Shown in pieces: positions 8,763-17,724 of a stretch of DNA of 64,000 nucleotides. The number at the start of each line of letters is the position of its first letter. The first letter of the stretch is position 1. This stretch comes from Knoellia locipacati (GTDB lineage: Bacteria; Actinomycetota; Actinomycetes; Actinomycetales; Dermatophilaceae): the NCBI RefSeq assembly GCF_007992835.1, contig NZ_BKBA01000003.1, forward strand, positions 496,001 to 560,000. Direction: 5' to 3'. Position numbers and translations under genes: made by a program. The notes below the pieces were generated by a model. It was given only the letters and a program-made list of their open reading frames with translations, was not told the DNA's origin and searched no databases.

Positions 8763-9887
8763 GTGAAGATTCAGCGTCTCGGTGCGATGGCTTCCCTCGC
8801 CCTTGTCGGTTCCCTTGCCCTGGCCGGCTGCGGCTCCGACAACAACAGCGGCGACTCCGCCGCGTCGGGCGACAGCAGCGCCAGCGCCTCGTCGAGCAGC
8901 GACTGCTTCGAGGGCACGCTCAACGCCGAGGGCTCCTCCGCCCAGAAGAACGCGTTCGAAGAGGTCTCCGCCGCGTTCAGCGAGAAGTGCACCGGCGCCA
9001 CGGTCAACTACAACCCCACCGGCTCCGGCGCCGGCATCAAGCAGTTCATCGGCGGCCAGGTCGACTTCGCCGGCTCCGACTCCTCGCTCAAGACCGAGGA
9101 GAAGGACGGCAAGGTCGAGGCCACCGACGCCGCCACCGCCTGCGGCTCGCCCGCTTGGAACATCCCCATGGTCACCGGCCCGATCGCCGTGGCCTACAAC
9201 GTCAAGGGCGTCGACAAGCTCACCCTGACGCCGGCCGTCGCCGGTGACATCTTCTCGGGCGTCATCACCAAGTGGAACGACCCGAAGATCGCCGCCGTCA
9301 ACTCCGGCGCCACGCTCCCCGCGACCGACATCAAGGTCTTCTTCCGCTCCGACGAGTCGGGCACGACCGAGAACTTCACGAAGTACCTCAAGGCCGCCTC
9401 CGCCGCCACCTGGGCCGGCGAGCCCTCCAAGAAGTGGACCGGCAAGGGCGAGGGCAAGGAGAAGTCCTCCGGTGTCACCGAGGGTGTCAAGAGCACCGAC
9501 GGCGGCATCACCTACGTCGAGTGGAGCTACGCGAAGGAGGCCAGCCTCGGTGTCGCGCAGATCGACAACGGCGGCGGCGCCGTCGAGCTCAACAGCGAGT
9601 CGGTCGGCAAGGCCGTCGCCACCGCGAAGCAGACGGGCACGGGCAACGACTTGGCCCTCAAGCTCGACTACGCCACGAAGGAGGCGGGTGCCTACCCGAT
9701 CAACCTCGTGACCTACGAGATCGTCTGCTCGAAGGGCAAGGACGCCGAGAAGCAGAAGAACATCAAGGCCTTCCTCAAGTACTTCGCCTCCGAGGACGCG
9801 CAGAAGGTCATCGAGGAGGTCGGCTACGCGCCGCTCCCCGCCGAGGTCCAGACCAAGGTCGAGGCCGCCATCGAGGCGATCAGCTGA
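8763..9887 (+). CDS. pstS: Phosphate-binding lipoprotein of the Pst ABC transporter
   Basis: A 374-residue lipoprotein with a signal peptide ending in the lipobox LALAGC (Cys23), followed by a Ser/Asp-rich linker. The mature domain has the phosphate-binding motifs of PstS: LNAEGSSAQKN, NYNPTGSGAGIKQF, DFAGSDSSL and FRSDESGTTENF. It captures phosphate outside the membrane and passes it to PstC-PstA. I place the start at the GTG at 8763, which directly precedes the signal peptide and follows GAGAGG; a longer frame from 8637 would run through the PHO box. Expression should rise under phosphate starvation. Confidence 0.96.
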   Translation: MKIQRLGAMASLALVGSLALAGCGSDNNSGDSAASGDSSASASSSSDCFEGTLNAEGSSAQKNAFEEVSAAFSEKCTGATVNYNPTGSGAGIKQFIGGQVDFAGSDSSLKTEEKDGKVEATDAATACGSPAWNIPMVTGPIAVAYNVKGVDKLTLTPAVAGDIFSGVITKWNDPKIAAVNSGATLPATDIKVFFRSDESGTTENFTKYLKAASAATWAGEPSKKWTGKGEGKEKSSGVTEGVKSTDGGITYVEWSYAKEASLGVAQIDNGGGAVELNSESVGKAVATAKQTGTGNDLALKLDYATKEAGAYPINLVTYEIVCSKGKDAEKQKNIKAFLKYFASEDAQKVIEEVGYAPLPAEVQTKVEAAIEAIS

Positions 9888-9922
9888 CCTCGCCTTCCGC
9901 ACGCGCCGACCATCTGGTCGAC

Positions 9923-9957
9923 TGAGGGGGTGGGACCGCTCCGGTCCCACCCCCTCA
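9923..9957 (+). terminator. Perfect 15-bp hairpin between pstS and pstC (attenuating terminator)
   Basis: Arms 9923-9937 and 9943-9957 are perfectly complementary (TGAGGGGGTGGGACC and its complement) with a 5-nt loop. There is no U-tract. Position after a binding-protein gene suggests partial termination or mRNA protection so that PstS is made in excess over the membrane subunits. Confidence 0.7.
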
Positions 9958-10019
9958 ACCCCGTTCCACAGCACCTGCCGCACCAGCACCCCGCACAGCC
10001 CCTGAGAGGACTCGACCTC

Positions 10020-11033
10020 GTGTCATCCATCACCGGTCGCAGCGCGATCGACGAGCTGCCCGGCGGCGACGGCCGCCCACCGCTCGAGGCCGACCGAGCC
10101 AGCACCGGCCGTCTCGGCGACCGCATCTTCGGCGGGCTCGCGACGGGCTCGGGCATCTTCGTCATCGCGCTCGTCACCCTCGTCGGCGTCTTCCTCATCG
10201 CGCAGGCCGTGCCGTCGCTGATGAACAACAACGTCAACTTCCTCACCTCGCGCGAGTGGGAGCCGGCCGGCGCGGAGCCCCGGTTCGGCATCGTCGACCT
10301 GCTCTGGGCGACGGTCACGACCTCGCTCATCGCCATGGTCATCGCCGTGCCGCTCGGTGTGGCGGTCGCGCTCTTCATCACGCAGTACGCCCCGACCTGG
10401 CTGAGCAAGCCCGCCGCGGCCCTCGTCGACCTCCTCGCCGCCGTGCCCTCGATCGTCTACGGCTTCTGGGGCCTCCAGGTCGCCGGGCAGTACTTCGAGC
10501 CGGTGGCCAAGGGCGTCGACAGCGTGCTCGGGTGGCTGCCGTTCTTCGACTACACCGGCACCCCGAGCGCCAAGAGCACGCTGGCCTTCGCCGGCGTCAT
10601 CCTCGCCATCATGATCCTGCCGATCATCACGGCGATCTCCCGCGAGGTCTTCAACCAGGTGCCGACGGCGCACAAGGAGGCCGCACTGGCCCTCGGTGCC
10701 ACCAAGTGGGAGATGATCCGCACCGCGGTCCTCCCCTTCGGCAAGCCCGGCATCATCTCGGCCGCGATGCTCGGCCTCGGCCGGGCCCTCGGTGAGACGC
10801 TCGCCGTGACGATCCTGCTCTCCGGCCTCAACGCGAGCGACGCGTTCCGGTCGACGATCTTCAACGGCGGCGCGACCTTCGCCTCGAAGATCGCCCTCGC
10901 GGCCAACGAGTTCGACTCGGCGCAGAAGACGGGCGCCTACATCGCCGCCGGCCTCGTGCTGTTCATCCTCACCTTCATCGTCAACGCGGCGGCCCGGGTC
11001 GTCATCGACCGTCGGAAGGCCTTCACCGAATGA
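10020..11033 (+). CDS. pstC: Phosphate ABC transporter permease PstC
   Basis: A 337-residue membrane protein with six predicted helices in the MetI-like fold. The cytoplasmic EAA-type loop is visible (HKEAALALGATKWEMIRTAV), as is the PstC hallmark VPSIVYGFWGL. With PstA it forms the channel for phosphate. GTG at 10020 with GAGAGG upstream is preferred over a longer frame starting at 9930, which would begin within the hairpin after pstS. The gene overlaps pstA by ATGA, indicating coupled translation. Confidence 0.95.
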   Translation: MSSITGRSAIDELPGGDGRPPLEADRASTGRLGDRIFGGLATGSGIFVIALVTLVGVFLIAQAVPSLMNNNVNFLTSREWEPAGAEPRFGIVDLLWATVTTSLIAMVIAVPLGVAVALFITQYAPTWLSKPAAALVDLLAAVPSIVYGFWGLQVAGQYFEPVAKGVDSVLGWLPFFDYTGTPSAKSTLAFAGVILAIMILPIITAISREVFNQVPTAHKEAALALGATKWEMIRTAVLPFGKPGIISAAMLGLGRALGETLAVTILLSGLNASDAFRSTIFNGGATFASKIALAANEFDSAQKTGAYIAAGLVLFILTFIVNAAARVVIDRRKAFTE

Positions 11034-11956
11034 GCACCGTGAGCACCGTCGGCGAGTCGGCACCACGCGCCCGGACCACTCCGACGAACGACGACTTCGG
11101 CGGCAGATCCGGGGGCCGCGCCTTCAAGGACCAGCTGGCCCGGATCCTCATGTGGGGCGCCTTCCTCATCGCGCTCATCCCGCTCGTGTGGATCCTCGGC
11201 TCCACCCTGCTCAAGGGCGGCCACATGCTGCTCGAGGCCGACTGGTGGGGCAAGTCCCAGGCCGGCATCACCGCCCGGCGCGAGGGTGGCGGCGCCGTCC
11301 ACGCCATCCAGGGCACGCTCATCCAGGCCCTCGTCACGGCCCTCATCTCGGTGCCGATCGGCGTCCTCACCGCCGTCTACCTCGTCGAGTACGGCCGCGG
11401 TCGCCTCGCCCGGGTCGTGTCGTTCATGGTCGACATCCTCACCGGCATCCCCTCGATCGTCGCCGGCCTGTTCATCTATGCGGTGTGGGTGACGACGTTC
11501 GGCTTCCAGCGTCTCCCGATCGCGGTCTGCTTCGCGCTGACCATGCTCATGATCCCCACCGTGGTCCGCTCCACCGAGGAGATGCTCAAGCTCGTCCCCA
11601 ACGAGCTGCGCGAGGCGTCCTACGCCCTCGGCGTGCCCAAGTGGAAGACGATCATGAAGATCGTCATCCCGACGTCGTTCTCGGGGATCGTCACCGGCAT
11701 CCTGCTCGGTCTGGCCCGCGTCATGGGTGAGACGGCGCCGCTGCTCATCCTCGCGCCGTACACCAAGGTCATCGCGACCGACCTCTTCGGCGGTCTCATG
11801 GGCACGCTCCCCACGATGATCAACCAGGACCGCGACCAGACGCTCCAGCCCGCGCTGGACCGCGTCTGGGGCGCCGCCCTCACCCTCATCCTCATCATCT
11901 TCCTGCTGAACATCCTCGGCCGCCTCATCGGCCGGTTCAGCAAGGTGAAGAGCTGA
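11030..11956 (+). CDS. pstA: Phosphate ABC transporter permease PstA
   Basis: A 308-residue second permease subunit of the Pst importer. Helices alternate with short loops, and the characteristic motifs [28 protein letters not shown] and the EAA loop [14 protein letters not shown] are present. The N-terminal 40 residues are a polar cytoplasmic tail. ATG overlaps the pstC stop by four bases. A 67-bp gap, including a CGGCATAC copy at 11973-11980, separates it from pstB. Confidence 0.95.
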   Translation: MSTVSTVGESAPRARTTPTNDDFGGRSGGRAFKDQLARILMWGAFLIALIPLVWILGSTLLKGGHMLLEADWWGKSQAGITARREGGGAVHAIQGTLIQALVTALISVPIGVLTAVYLVEYGRGRLARVVSFMVDILTGIPSIVAGLFIYAVWVTTFGFQRLPIAVCFALTMLMIPTVVRSTEEMLKLVPNELREASYALGVPKWKTIMKIVIPTSFSGIVTGILLGLARVMGETAPLLILAPYTKVIATDLFGGLMGTLPTMINQDRDQTLQPALDRVWGAALTLILIIFLLNILGRLIGRFSKVKS

Positions 11957-12023
11957 CGCCCCGCCGAGCACACGGCATACCCGATCTTCTTCGCAACCCG
12001 ACCAGAGAGAAACGACAGCACCC

Positions 12024-12800
12024 ATGGCCAAGCGCATTGACGTCAAGGACCTCGACATCTACTACGGCGACTTCAAGGCCGTCGAAGGCGTGTCGCTGAC
12101 CGTCGAGCCCCGCTCCGTCACCGCCTTCATCGGCCCGTCCGGCTGCGGCAAGTCGACCGTCCTGCGCACCCTCAACCGCATGCACGAGGTCATCCCCGGT
12201 GGCCGCGTCGAGGGCAAGGTCGCGCTCGACGACCAGGACCTCTACGCGTCGTCGATGGACCCCGTCGCCGTGCGCCGCACCGTCGGCATGGTGTTCCAGC
12301 GGCCGAACCCGTTCCCGACGATGTCGATCCGCGACAACGTCGCCGCCGGGCTCAAGCTCAACGGCGTCAAGAACAAGAAGCGGCTCGACGAGGTCGTCGA
12401 GGCCTCGCTCAAGGGCGCCAACCTCTGGAACGAGGTCAAGGACCGCCTCGACAAGCCCGGCGCCGGGCTCTCGGGTGGTCAGCAGCAGCGGCTCTGCATC
12501 GCCCGCGCCATCGCCGTCGAGCCGCAGGTGCTGCTCATGGACGAGCCGTGCTCGGCGCTCGACCCGATCTCGACGCTGGCCATCGAGGACCTCATCAACG
12601 ACCTCAAGAGCCAGTACACGATCGTCATCGTCACGCACAACATGCAGCAGGCGGCGCGCGTCTCGGACCAGACGGCGTTCTTCAACCTCAAGGCGACGGG
12701 CCAGCCCGGACGCCTCGTCGAGGTCGACGACACGCAGCGGATCTTCAGCAACCCGAGCGAGAAGGCGACCGAGGACTACATCTCCGGCCGCTTCGGCTGA
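12024..12800 (+). CDS. pstB: Phosphate ABC transporter ATP-binding protein
   Basis: A 258-residue ABC ATPase that powers phosphate uptake. Walker A is GPSGCGKST near residue 37, the ABC signature is LSGGQQQR near 149, and Walker B is [13 protein letters not shown] near 169; the H-loop is [13 protein letters not shown]. It is the last gene of the pst operon: no phoU follows, unlike many bacterial pst operons. A cluster of nested hairpins separates it from the convergent pit gene. Confidence 0.96.
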   Translation: MAKRIDVKDLDIYYGDFKAVEGVSLTVEPRSVTAFIGPSGCGKSTVLRTLNRMHEVIPGGRVEGKVALDDQDLYASSMDPVAVRRTVGMVFQRPNPFPTMSIRDNVAAGLKLNGVKNKKRLDEVVEASLKGANLWNEVKDRLDKPGAGLSGGQQQRLCIARAIAVEPQVLLMDEPCSALDPISTLAIEDLINDLKSQYTIVIVTHNMQQAARVSDQTAFFNLKATGQPGRLVEVDDTQRIFSNPSEKATEDYISGRFG

Positions 12801-12828
12801 GCCGCGGGCAGCAGCAGGGCCCGACGCT

Positions 12829-12896
12829 CGAGACGAGCAGTTCCGGGTGGGACGAGCAGACAGGGCTGCTCGTCTCGCCAGGAGCTGCTCGCCTCG
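12829..12896. terminator. Nested hairpins between convergent pstB and pit
   Basis: An inner perfect 9-bp stem (12851-12859 GACGAGCAG with 12866-12874) lies inside an outer 12-bp stem (12829-12840 with 12885-12896, one mismatch). The unit GACGAGCAG or its complement recurs four times in 70 bp. Location between gene ends suggests a two-way terminator. Confidence 0.6.
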
Positions 12897-12914
12897 TCGT
12901 TTGCGGACCGGGCG

Positions 12915-13919
12915 TCAGAGGCCGATGACGAGCTTGAGCAGGAGGTACGAGAGGGCGGCGACGATGCCGGCGCCGGGGAAGGTGAAGATCCACGCACCGA
13001 CGATGTTCTTGGCCACGCCCCACCGGACGGCCTTGACCGACTTCGTCGAGCCGACGCCCATGATCGCCGAGGTGATGGCGTGGGTCGTCGAGATCGGGGC
13101 GCCGGTGGCGGTGGCGACGTAGAGCACGGCCGCAGCCGTCGTCTCGGCGGCGAAGCCCTGGGGCGGGTCGAGGTGGATGATGCGGCGGCCGAGCGTGCGC
13201 ATGATCCGCCACCCACCGGCATACGTGCCGAGCGAGATGACCACGGCGCTCATGACGAGCACCCACAGCGGGATGGTGTCGTTCCCGCTCGTGTGGAAGC
13301 CACCGACGGTGAGGGCGAGCACGACGACACCGGCGGTCTTGGCGGCGTCCTGCATGCCGTGACCGAACGCCATCGCGGCGGCCGAGACGGTCTGCGCGTA
13401 GCGGAAGCCACGGTTGACCTTGCCCGGGTGCCCCTTGCGGAACAGCCACATGATCGCGGTCATGACGAGGAAGCCGACGACGAGGCCGACGACCGGCGAG
13501 GCGACCATCGGGAGGATGACCTTCTCGAGGACCGCCGCCCAGTGCACCGTGGTGGAGGCGGCGATCGCCGCGCCACCGAGGCCACCGATGAGCGCGTGCG
13601 ACGACGAGGACGGCAGTCCGAACCACCACGTGAGGAGGTTCCAGGCGATGGCACCGATGAGGGCGGCGGCACAGATCGTCAGGCCGACCTTGCCGGCCGG
13701 CGCGTCGATGATGCCGCTGCCGACGGTCTTGGCGACCTTGGTGCCGAGGAACGCGCCGACGAGGTTGGCGACCGCGGCCATGCCCAGCGCGATGCGGGGC
13801 GTGAGGGCGCGGGTCGACACGGACGTCGCGATCGCGTTCGCGGCGTCGTGAAAGCCGTTGGTGTAGTTGAAGCCCATCGCGAGCGCGACGACGAGGGCCA
13901 CCGGGATCCAGCTGTCCAC
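12915..13919 (-). CDS. pit: Low-affinity inorganic phosphate transporter (Pit family)
   Basis: A 334-residue multi-helix membrane protein of the PiT family, which imports metal-phosphate by ion symport. The two duplicated family signatures are visible: GFNYTNGFHDAANAIATSV near residue 20 and an equivalent GHGMQDAAKTAGV region near residue 180. It lies 5 nt after the DUF47 gene, the usual partner of Pit permeases, and converges on pstB, so high- and low-affinity phosphate uptake are encoded side by side. Confidence 0.93.
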   Translation of the reverse strand: MDSWIPVALVVALAMGFNYTNGFHDAANAIATSVSTRALTPRIALGMAAVANLVGAFLGTKVAKTVGSGIIDAPAGKVGLTICAAALIGAIAWNLLTWWFGLPSSSSHALIGGLGGAAIAASTTVHWAAVLEKVILPMVASPVVGLVVGFLVMTAIMWLFRKGHPGKVNRGFRYAQTVSAAAMAFGHGMQDAAKTAGVVVLALTVGGFHTSGNDTIPLWVLVMSAVVISLGTYAGGWRIMRTLGRRIIHLDPPQGFAAETTAAAVLYVATATGAPISTTHAITSAIMGVGSTKSVKAVRWGVAKNIVGAWIFTFPGAGIVAALSYLLLKLVIGL

Positions 13920-13924
13920 GGTGG

Positions 13925-14551
13925 TCAGGACTCCTTGACGGCGATGCTCTCGATTTTGTGGGCCACGGTCTCGAAGGCATCGGCCGCAGCCTCGAGCTCG
14001 TCGATGAGCTCCTTGTGCTTCATGACCGTGATGGCGTCGCTGCTGTCGGCGTTGAACAGCTCGGCGAGCATGCGGCGGTAGGCCTTGTCGGCGGAGTTCT
14101 CGAGCCGGTTGATCTCGATCCAGTAGGAGCTGAGGTCCTTCATCGAGCGCAGCTTGGGCATCGCCTCGACGGTGAGCTCGGCCATGCGCGAGAGGATCTC
14201 GACCTGCTTGACGACGCCCTTGGGGAAGGTGTCGATGCGATAGAGCGCGACGAGGTCGGCCGCGGCGTCCATGTGGTCGACGCAGTCGTCGAGGGCGCTC
14301 GCCAGGCCGTGGATGTCCTCACGGTCGAAGGGCGTGATGAACGAGGAGTTCACCTTGCGGATGAGCTCGTGCGTGGACTCGTCGGCCGACGTCTCCACCT
14401 CGTCCATGCGCTTGGCGATCGCCTCGCGCTCATCCTGGCTCTGGGCGCCGAGGATGGCGGTGAGCTCGGCAGCACCCTCGATGAGGTGTGCGGCGGACTG
14501 GGAGAACAGGTCGTAGAACCCGGTGTCCTGGGGGGTCAGGCGGAAGCCCAC
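13925..14551 (-). CDS. DUF47 / PhoU-like Pit accessory protein
   Basis: A 208-residue, almost wholly helical cytosolic protein of the DUF47 (YkaA) family, related to PhoU three-helix bundles. Typical text includes FYDLFSQSAAHLIEGA at the N-terminus, REAIAKRMDEVETSADEST and FITPFDREDIHGLASALDDC. Members are co-transcribed with pit genes and are thought to control or aid the permease. Its acidic metal-binding residues (EVETSADE, EDIH, DDCVDHMD) are intact. Start ATG at 14551. Confidence 0.9.
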   Translation of the reverse strand: MGFRLTPQDTGFYDLFSQSAAHLIEGAAELTAILGAQSQDEREAIAKRMDEVETSADESTHELIRKVNSSFITPFDREDIHGLASALDDCVDHMDAAADLVALYRIDTFPKGVVKQVEILSRMAELTVEAMPKLRSMKDLSSYWIEINRLENSADKAYRRMLAELFNADSSDAITVMKHKELIDELEAAADAFETVAHKIESIAVKES

Positions 14552-14877
14552 GTGAGTGCTCCGAAAGGCTCGAGGTCAGCGGTCGCGAACAAGGCTACGG
14601 CCTGTCGGCCCGATCCACGTCATCGGCGGTTCACCCCCCATTTCCCGGCCGTCCCACCGTGGGACACGAGGGACGGGGGTGGTGCGGGAGACAGAGGAAG
14701 TGGTGCCGGACCGGGAGCGCCTCACGGCGCGTGGCCGCTCGTAGCGGCTGAATGTGGGACCCGGGGCTGCCGCGGTCCGGCACCACCATCAGAGCCTAAC
14801 GCGCGGGTGCCCGGAGTCTGTTCCCGAACGCCGATCCTGTGCGCGCCACCCGCACGACCGTCGCGTATGCCGTGTGC
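14552..14877. other. 326-bp gene-free region holding an extended imperfect hairpin
   Basis: No open frame with coding character is seen. The DUF47-proximal part should contain the leftward promoter (a TAGCCT-like box on the minus strand near 14592-14597). The part towards the unknown gene contains the large stem described at 14700-14786. A single GTTCACC at 14629-14635 is not repeated, so I do not call a PHO box. Confidence 0.5.
14700..14786. repeat. 87-bp structured inverted repeat (14-bp perfect outer stem)
   Basis: GTGGTGCCGGACCG (14700-14713) pairs perfectly with 14773-14786. Inside are two smaller stems, GCGCC/GGCGC and GGCCGCT/AGCGGCT. It lies 91 bp downstream of the stop of the leftward unknown gene and could be its terminator, or a structured RNA or repeat element. 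Confidence 0.5.
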
Positions 14878-15519
14878 TCAGTCGAGCTCGTCGGCCCGCC
14901 ACAGGCGGGCGCTGGCGACGAGGTCCTCCCCGGTGCGCTGCATCGCTGCGGCGCTCGTGGTGAGGGCGCCTGCGCCGCCCGGGTCGACGTCGTCGCGGTC
15001 GTGGGCGAGGTCGGCCCGACCTGCGGCGATGACCGCCGCGAAGGCCGCGGCCCGCTCCAGCGCCACCGCGAGGTCCCCGGCGAAGACGCCGGTGAGGATC
15101 TCGTCGGCCAGGGCCCGCACCTCGTCGGGCCCGGGAGGCTCGGCGACACCGGCGACGGCGTGGGCGACGTCGGTGAACCGGATGCCGGCGGCGTACTGAC
15201 GGCTCGCCTCCACCGGCTGTCTCCGCACCCACTCCCGCAGGGCGTACAGGCGCCACAGGGCGCCGGGCAGGCTGCGCGCCGGCCGCCCGGCCCAGAGGTC
15301 GGCGACGGTGGAGAGGCCGAGGTCGTCGACGAGGGCGACGAGACGCGCGGTGACGGTGGGGTCCGCGGCGGCCCGCCCCGTCCCGACGAGGACGGCCGCG
15401 GTCTGGTGTGCGATCTCGGTGATCTCCGCCGGCCCGGGCAGGCTGCCCCCGTGGGCTTCGATCGCGTCCGGGCCGAAGTGGACCGGGCGCCTCGGGACGT
15501 GGCGGCCGCTGTCTGTCAT
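14878..15519 (-). CDS. Conserved actinobacterial protein of unknown function
   Basis: A 213-residue soluble, Ala-rich helical protein (N-terminus MTDSGRHVPRRPVHFG). Residues about 60-110 hold a Leu/Arg-rich segment containing LWAGRPARSLPGALWRLYAL and WVRRQPVEASRQYAAG, and the C-terminal half is alternating Ala helices. There is no signal peptide or membrane segment. The ATG at 15519 is used because the frame further upstream runs antisense through the divergent crotonase gene. I recognise the pattern as a common uncharacterised actinobacterial protein but assign no function. Confidence 0.7.
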   Translation of the reverse strand: MTDSGRHVPRRPVHFGPDAIEAHGGSLPGPAEITEIAHQTAAVLVGTGRAAADPTVTARLVALVDDLGLSTVADLWAGRPARSLPGALWRLYALREWVRRQPVEASRQYAAGIRFTDVAHAVAGVAEPPGPDEVRALADEILTGVFAGDLAVALERAAAFAAVIAAGRADLAHDRDDVDPGGAGALTTSAAAMQRTGEDLVASARLWRADELD

Positions 15520-15536
15520 GACCCCATCGTGCCCCG

Positions 15537-15542
15537 TACGTT
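15537..15542 (+). promoter_or_regulatory. -10 box (TACGTT) for a leaderless crotonase mRNA
   Basis: TACGTT ends 7 nt before the ATG at 15550, leaving room for a transcript that begins at the start codon. No Shine-Dalgarno sequence is evident. Confidence 0.4.
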
Positions 15543-15549
15543 GGGAGCC

Positions 15550-16449
15550 ATGACCGGCAGCGACGACCCACGGACCTACGAGACGCTGCTCTGGGAGGTC
15601 TCGGACGACGGCATCCTCACACTGACCCTCGACCGCCCCGAGGCCCTCAACGCCTTCACCGTGACGATGGCGCGCGAGCTCGAGGACGCCTTCCGGCGGG
15701 TCAATGCCGACGACTCGGTGGCGGCGGTGGTCGTCACCGGTGCGGGGCGCGCCTTCTGCGCAGGCATGGACCTGTCCCGCGAGGGCAACGTCTTCGGGCT
15801 CGACGAGTCGCTCTCCCCCACCCTCGACGACATGACCCAGCGGCTCGACTCCCCCGAGGTCGCCGACGGGGTCCGCGACACGGGTGGACGGGTGGTGCTG
15901 GCGATCTACGACTGCACCAAGCCGGTCATCGCCGCCATCAACGGCGCCGCCGTCGGCATCGGGGCGACGATGACGCTGCCGATGGATGTGCGCCTGGCCT
16001 CCAGCTCTGCCCGGATCGGGTTCGTCTTCGGGCGGCTGGGGATCGTGCCGGAGGCCTGCTCGTCGTGGTTCCTCCCGCGACTCGTCGGCATCTCGCGGGC
16101 GCTCGAGTGGACCTACGCCGCCGACGTCCTCACCGCGGACGAGGCCCTCGACGGTGGGCTGCTCCGCACGGTGGTGGAGCCGGAAGCGTTGCTGGACACG
16201 GCATACGCGCTCGCTCGTCGCTTCGTCGAGGGCCGCTCGCAGGTCGCGACGGCACTCACCCGCCAGATGATGTGGCGCAACGCGGCACAGCCGCACCCGC
16301 TCGAGGCGCACCGGGTCGACTCGCTCGCGATGTGGTGGACGAGCGTGCACGACGGCAAGGAGGGCGTGGCCGCGTTCCGCGAGAAGCGCGCGCCGGAGTT
16401 CACGTCGGCCGCCTCGCGCGACCTCCCGAGGTGGGTCCCGTGGGGCTGA
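15550..16449 (+). CDS. Enoyl-CoA hydratase/isomerase family protein (crotonase)
   Basis: A 299-residue crotonase-fold protein. The oxyanion-hole loops are visible as VVTGAGRAFCAGMDLS and INGAAVGIGATMTLPMDVRLA, and FGRLGIVPEACSSWFLPRLVG carries the Glu often used in hydration. The C-terminal extension of about 40 residues is longer than the 260-residue norm. The family hydrates or isomerises enoyl-CoA esters. The frame is open much further upstream, but that part is antisense to the leftward unknown gene; ATG 15550 is the natural start. The following DUF1810 gene overlaps its stop. Confidence 0.85.
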   Translation: MTGSDDPRTYETLLWEVSDDGILTLTLDRPEALNAFTVTMARELEDAFRRVNADDSVAAVVVTGAGRAFCAGMDLSREGNVFGLDESLSPTLDDMTQRLDSPEVADGVRDTGGRVVLAIYDCTKPVIAAINGAAVGIGATMTLPMDVRLASSSARIGFVFGRLGIVPEACSSWFLPRLVGISRALEWTYAADVLTADEALDGGLLRTVVEPEALLDTAYALARRFVEGRSQVATALTRQMMWRNAAQPHPLEAHRVDSLAMWWTSVHDGKEGVAAFREKRAPEFTSAASRDLPRWVPWG

Positions 16450-16862
16450 ACCGGTTCGTCGAGGCGCAGGACGCCGGGGGCACGTATGCCGCAGCGCTCG
16501 CCGAGCTGCGTCGAGGACGCAAGACGAGCCACTGGATGTGGTTCGTCCTCCCGCAGGTCGCCGGTCTCGGTCGCAGCGAGATGGCGCAGAGGTATGCCGT
16601 GTCGGGGTTGGACGAAGCGCGCGCCTATCTCGCGGATCCCGTTCTCGGACAGCGGTTGCGAGAGTGCGCCCAGGTGCTGCTCGAGCTGCCGGGTTCGGAT
16701 CCCGTGGCCGTGTTCGGGAGCATCGACGCGGTGAAGCTGCGGTCGTCGATGACCCTGTTCTCGCGCGCTGCGGAGGCCGAGCTCGACCGCGCGCTGTTTG
16801 ACGGCGTGCTCGACAGGTACTTCGACGGCGAGGCGGACCCGGCGACCCTCGAACTGCTCTGA
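16440..16862 (+). CDS. DUF1810 family protein
   Basis: A 140-residue cytosolic protein of the DUF1810 (YjbR-neighbouring calpastatin-like) family, recognised from NRFVEAQDAGGTY, the strongly conserved KTSHWMWFVLPQVAGLGRS and FGSIDAVKLRSSMTLFS. Function is unknown. The GTG at 16440 has GAGGTG 6 nt upstream; it overlaps the crotonase stop, so translation is coupled. A GTG at 16431 is an alternative. It contains two copies of the GTATGCCG octamer within 115 bp. Confidence 0.85.
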   Translation: MGLNRFVEAQDAGGTYAAALAELRRGRKTSHWMWFVLPQVAGLGRSEMAQRYAVSGLDEARAYLADPVLGQRLRECAQVLLELPGSDPVAVFGSIDAVKLRSSMTLFSRAAEAELDRALFDGVLDRYFDGEADPATLELL

Positions 16863-16884
16863 CCCCTCCCTGCTCGCGCCGGAG

Positions 16885-17724
16885 TCAGCTCGTCCCGGCG
16901 CCACGGGCGCGCGCCAGGATCGCTTCGGCCCGAAGCAGGACCGGCCGGTCGACGAACTCGCCGTCCACGCTCGAGGCGCCCTCTCCCGCACCCGAACCCG
17001 TGACGCTGCGGGCCCAGGCCAGCTCGGCACCAGTGGGCAGCAGCGCCTCGTGGACGACCGCCACCTGGCGCGGGTGGATGCAGAGCTTGCCGGTGAATCC
17101 CGACGCCACCGCGGAGCGGGTGGCTCGGGTCGTCTCGTCGTCGTCGGTGATCGCGGTCGCAACGCCGTCCACCGGCGGCGGCAGCGAGGCGGCGGCCGAC
17201 GCCACGACGAGGGCGAAGCGGGCCGGCCCCAGCCTGCGGTCGTCGTCGGGTGACAGGCCGAGCTGGGCGCAGAGGTCGAGATGTCCGAAGGCGAGGCGGA
17301 GCACGCCGGGAGCCTCCGCCACCTCCCGGACATCGAGGAGCCCGGCCGCCGTCTCCAGCAGGGGAATCGTGCCGGAGCCCGCGGGCAGCAGCGCCCTGAC
17401 CTCGGCCAGCACCCCGGCGCTCTCGGCCTTGGGCACCATGACCACGAGCGGGTGGCCCACACCGGCCAGGGCGGTGAGCTCGCCCTCCACGCCGTCGGTG
17501 TTGACCCGGACGACGACCGGGGGCCCACCCGCATCCGCACCTCGCTCCGCGAGGAAGGCGACGACGTTCGCGAGGGCGTCGCGCTTGTGCGGCGGCGCGA
17601 CGGCGTCCTCGAGGTCGAGCACGACCGCGTCCGCGCCGCTCGCCATCGCCTTGGCGAAGCGGTCCGGCCGGTCGCCGGGTACGAAGAGGAACGTCCGCGC
17701 CGTGGTCACGCCCTCGACGCTCAC
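16885..17724 (-). CDS. CitE-like CoA-ester lyase (HpcH/HpaI family), candidate citramalyl/beta-methylmalyl-CoA lyase
   Basis: A 279-residue TIM-barrel lyase of the CitE/malyl-CoA lyase group. RTFLFVPGDRPDRFAKAM and ADAVVLDLEDAVAP (metal-binding acidic residues) near residues 10 and 35, VPKAES near 125 and the C-terminal KLCIHPRQVAVVHE are all family landmarks. Such enzymes cleave 3-hydroxy-3-methylacyl or malyl-type CoA esters to acetyl-CoA plus an oxoacid, using Mg2+. It overlaps the acyl-CoA dehydrogenase stop by four bases. With the Mct-like and Meh-like genes at 25.4 and 33.2 kb a citramalyl-CoA substrate is attractive, but this is inference. Confidence 0.82.
   Translation of the reverse strand: MSVEGVTTARTFLFVPGDRPDRFAKAMASGADAVVLDLEDAVAPPHKRDALANVVAFLAERGADAGGPPVVVRVNTDGVEGELTALAGVGHPLVVMVPKAESAGVLAEVRALLPAGSGTIPLLETAAGLLDVREVAEAPGVLRLAFGHLDLCAQLGLSPDDDRRLGPARFALVVASAAASLPPPVDGVATAITDDDETTRATRSAVASGFTGKLCIHPRQVAVVHEALLPTGAELAWARSVTGSGAGEGASSVDGEFVDRPVLLRAEAILARARGAGTS

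Noticed and set aside
14629-14635. GTTCACC upstream of DUF47-pit as a PHO box
   Set aside because: Only one unit; neighbouring 11-nt positions do not match.
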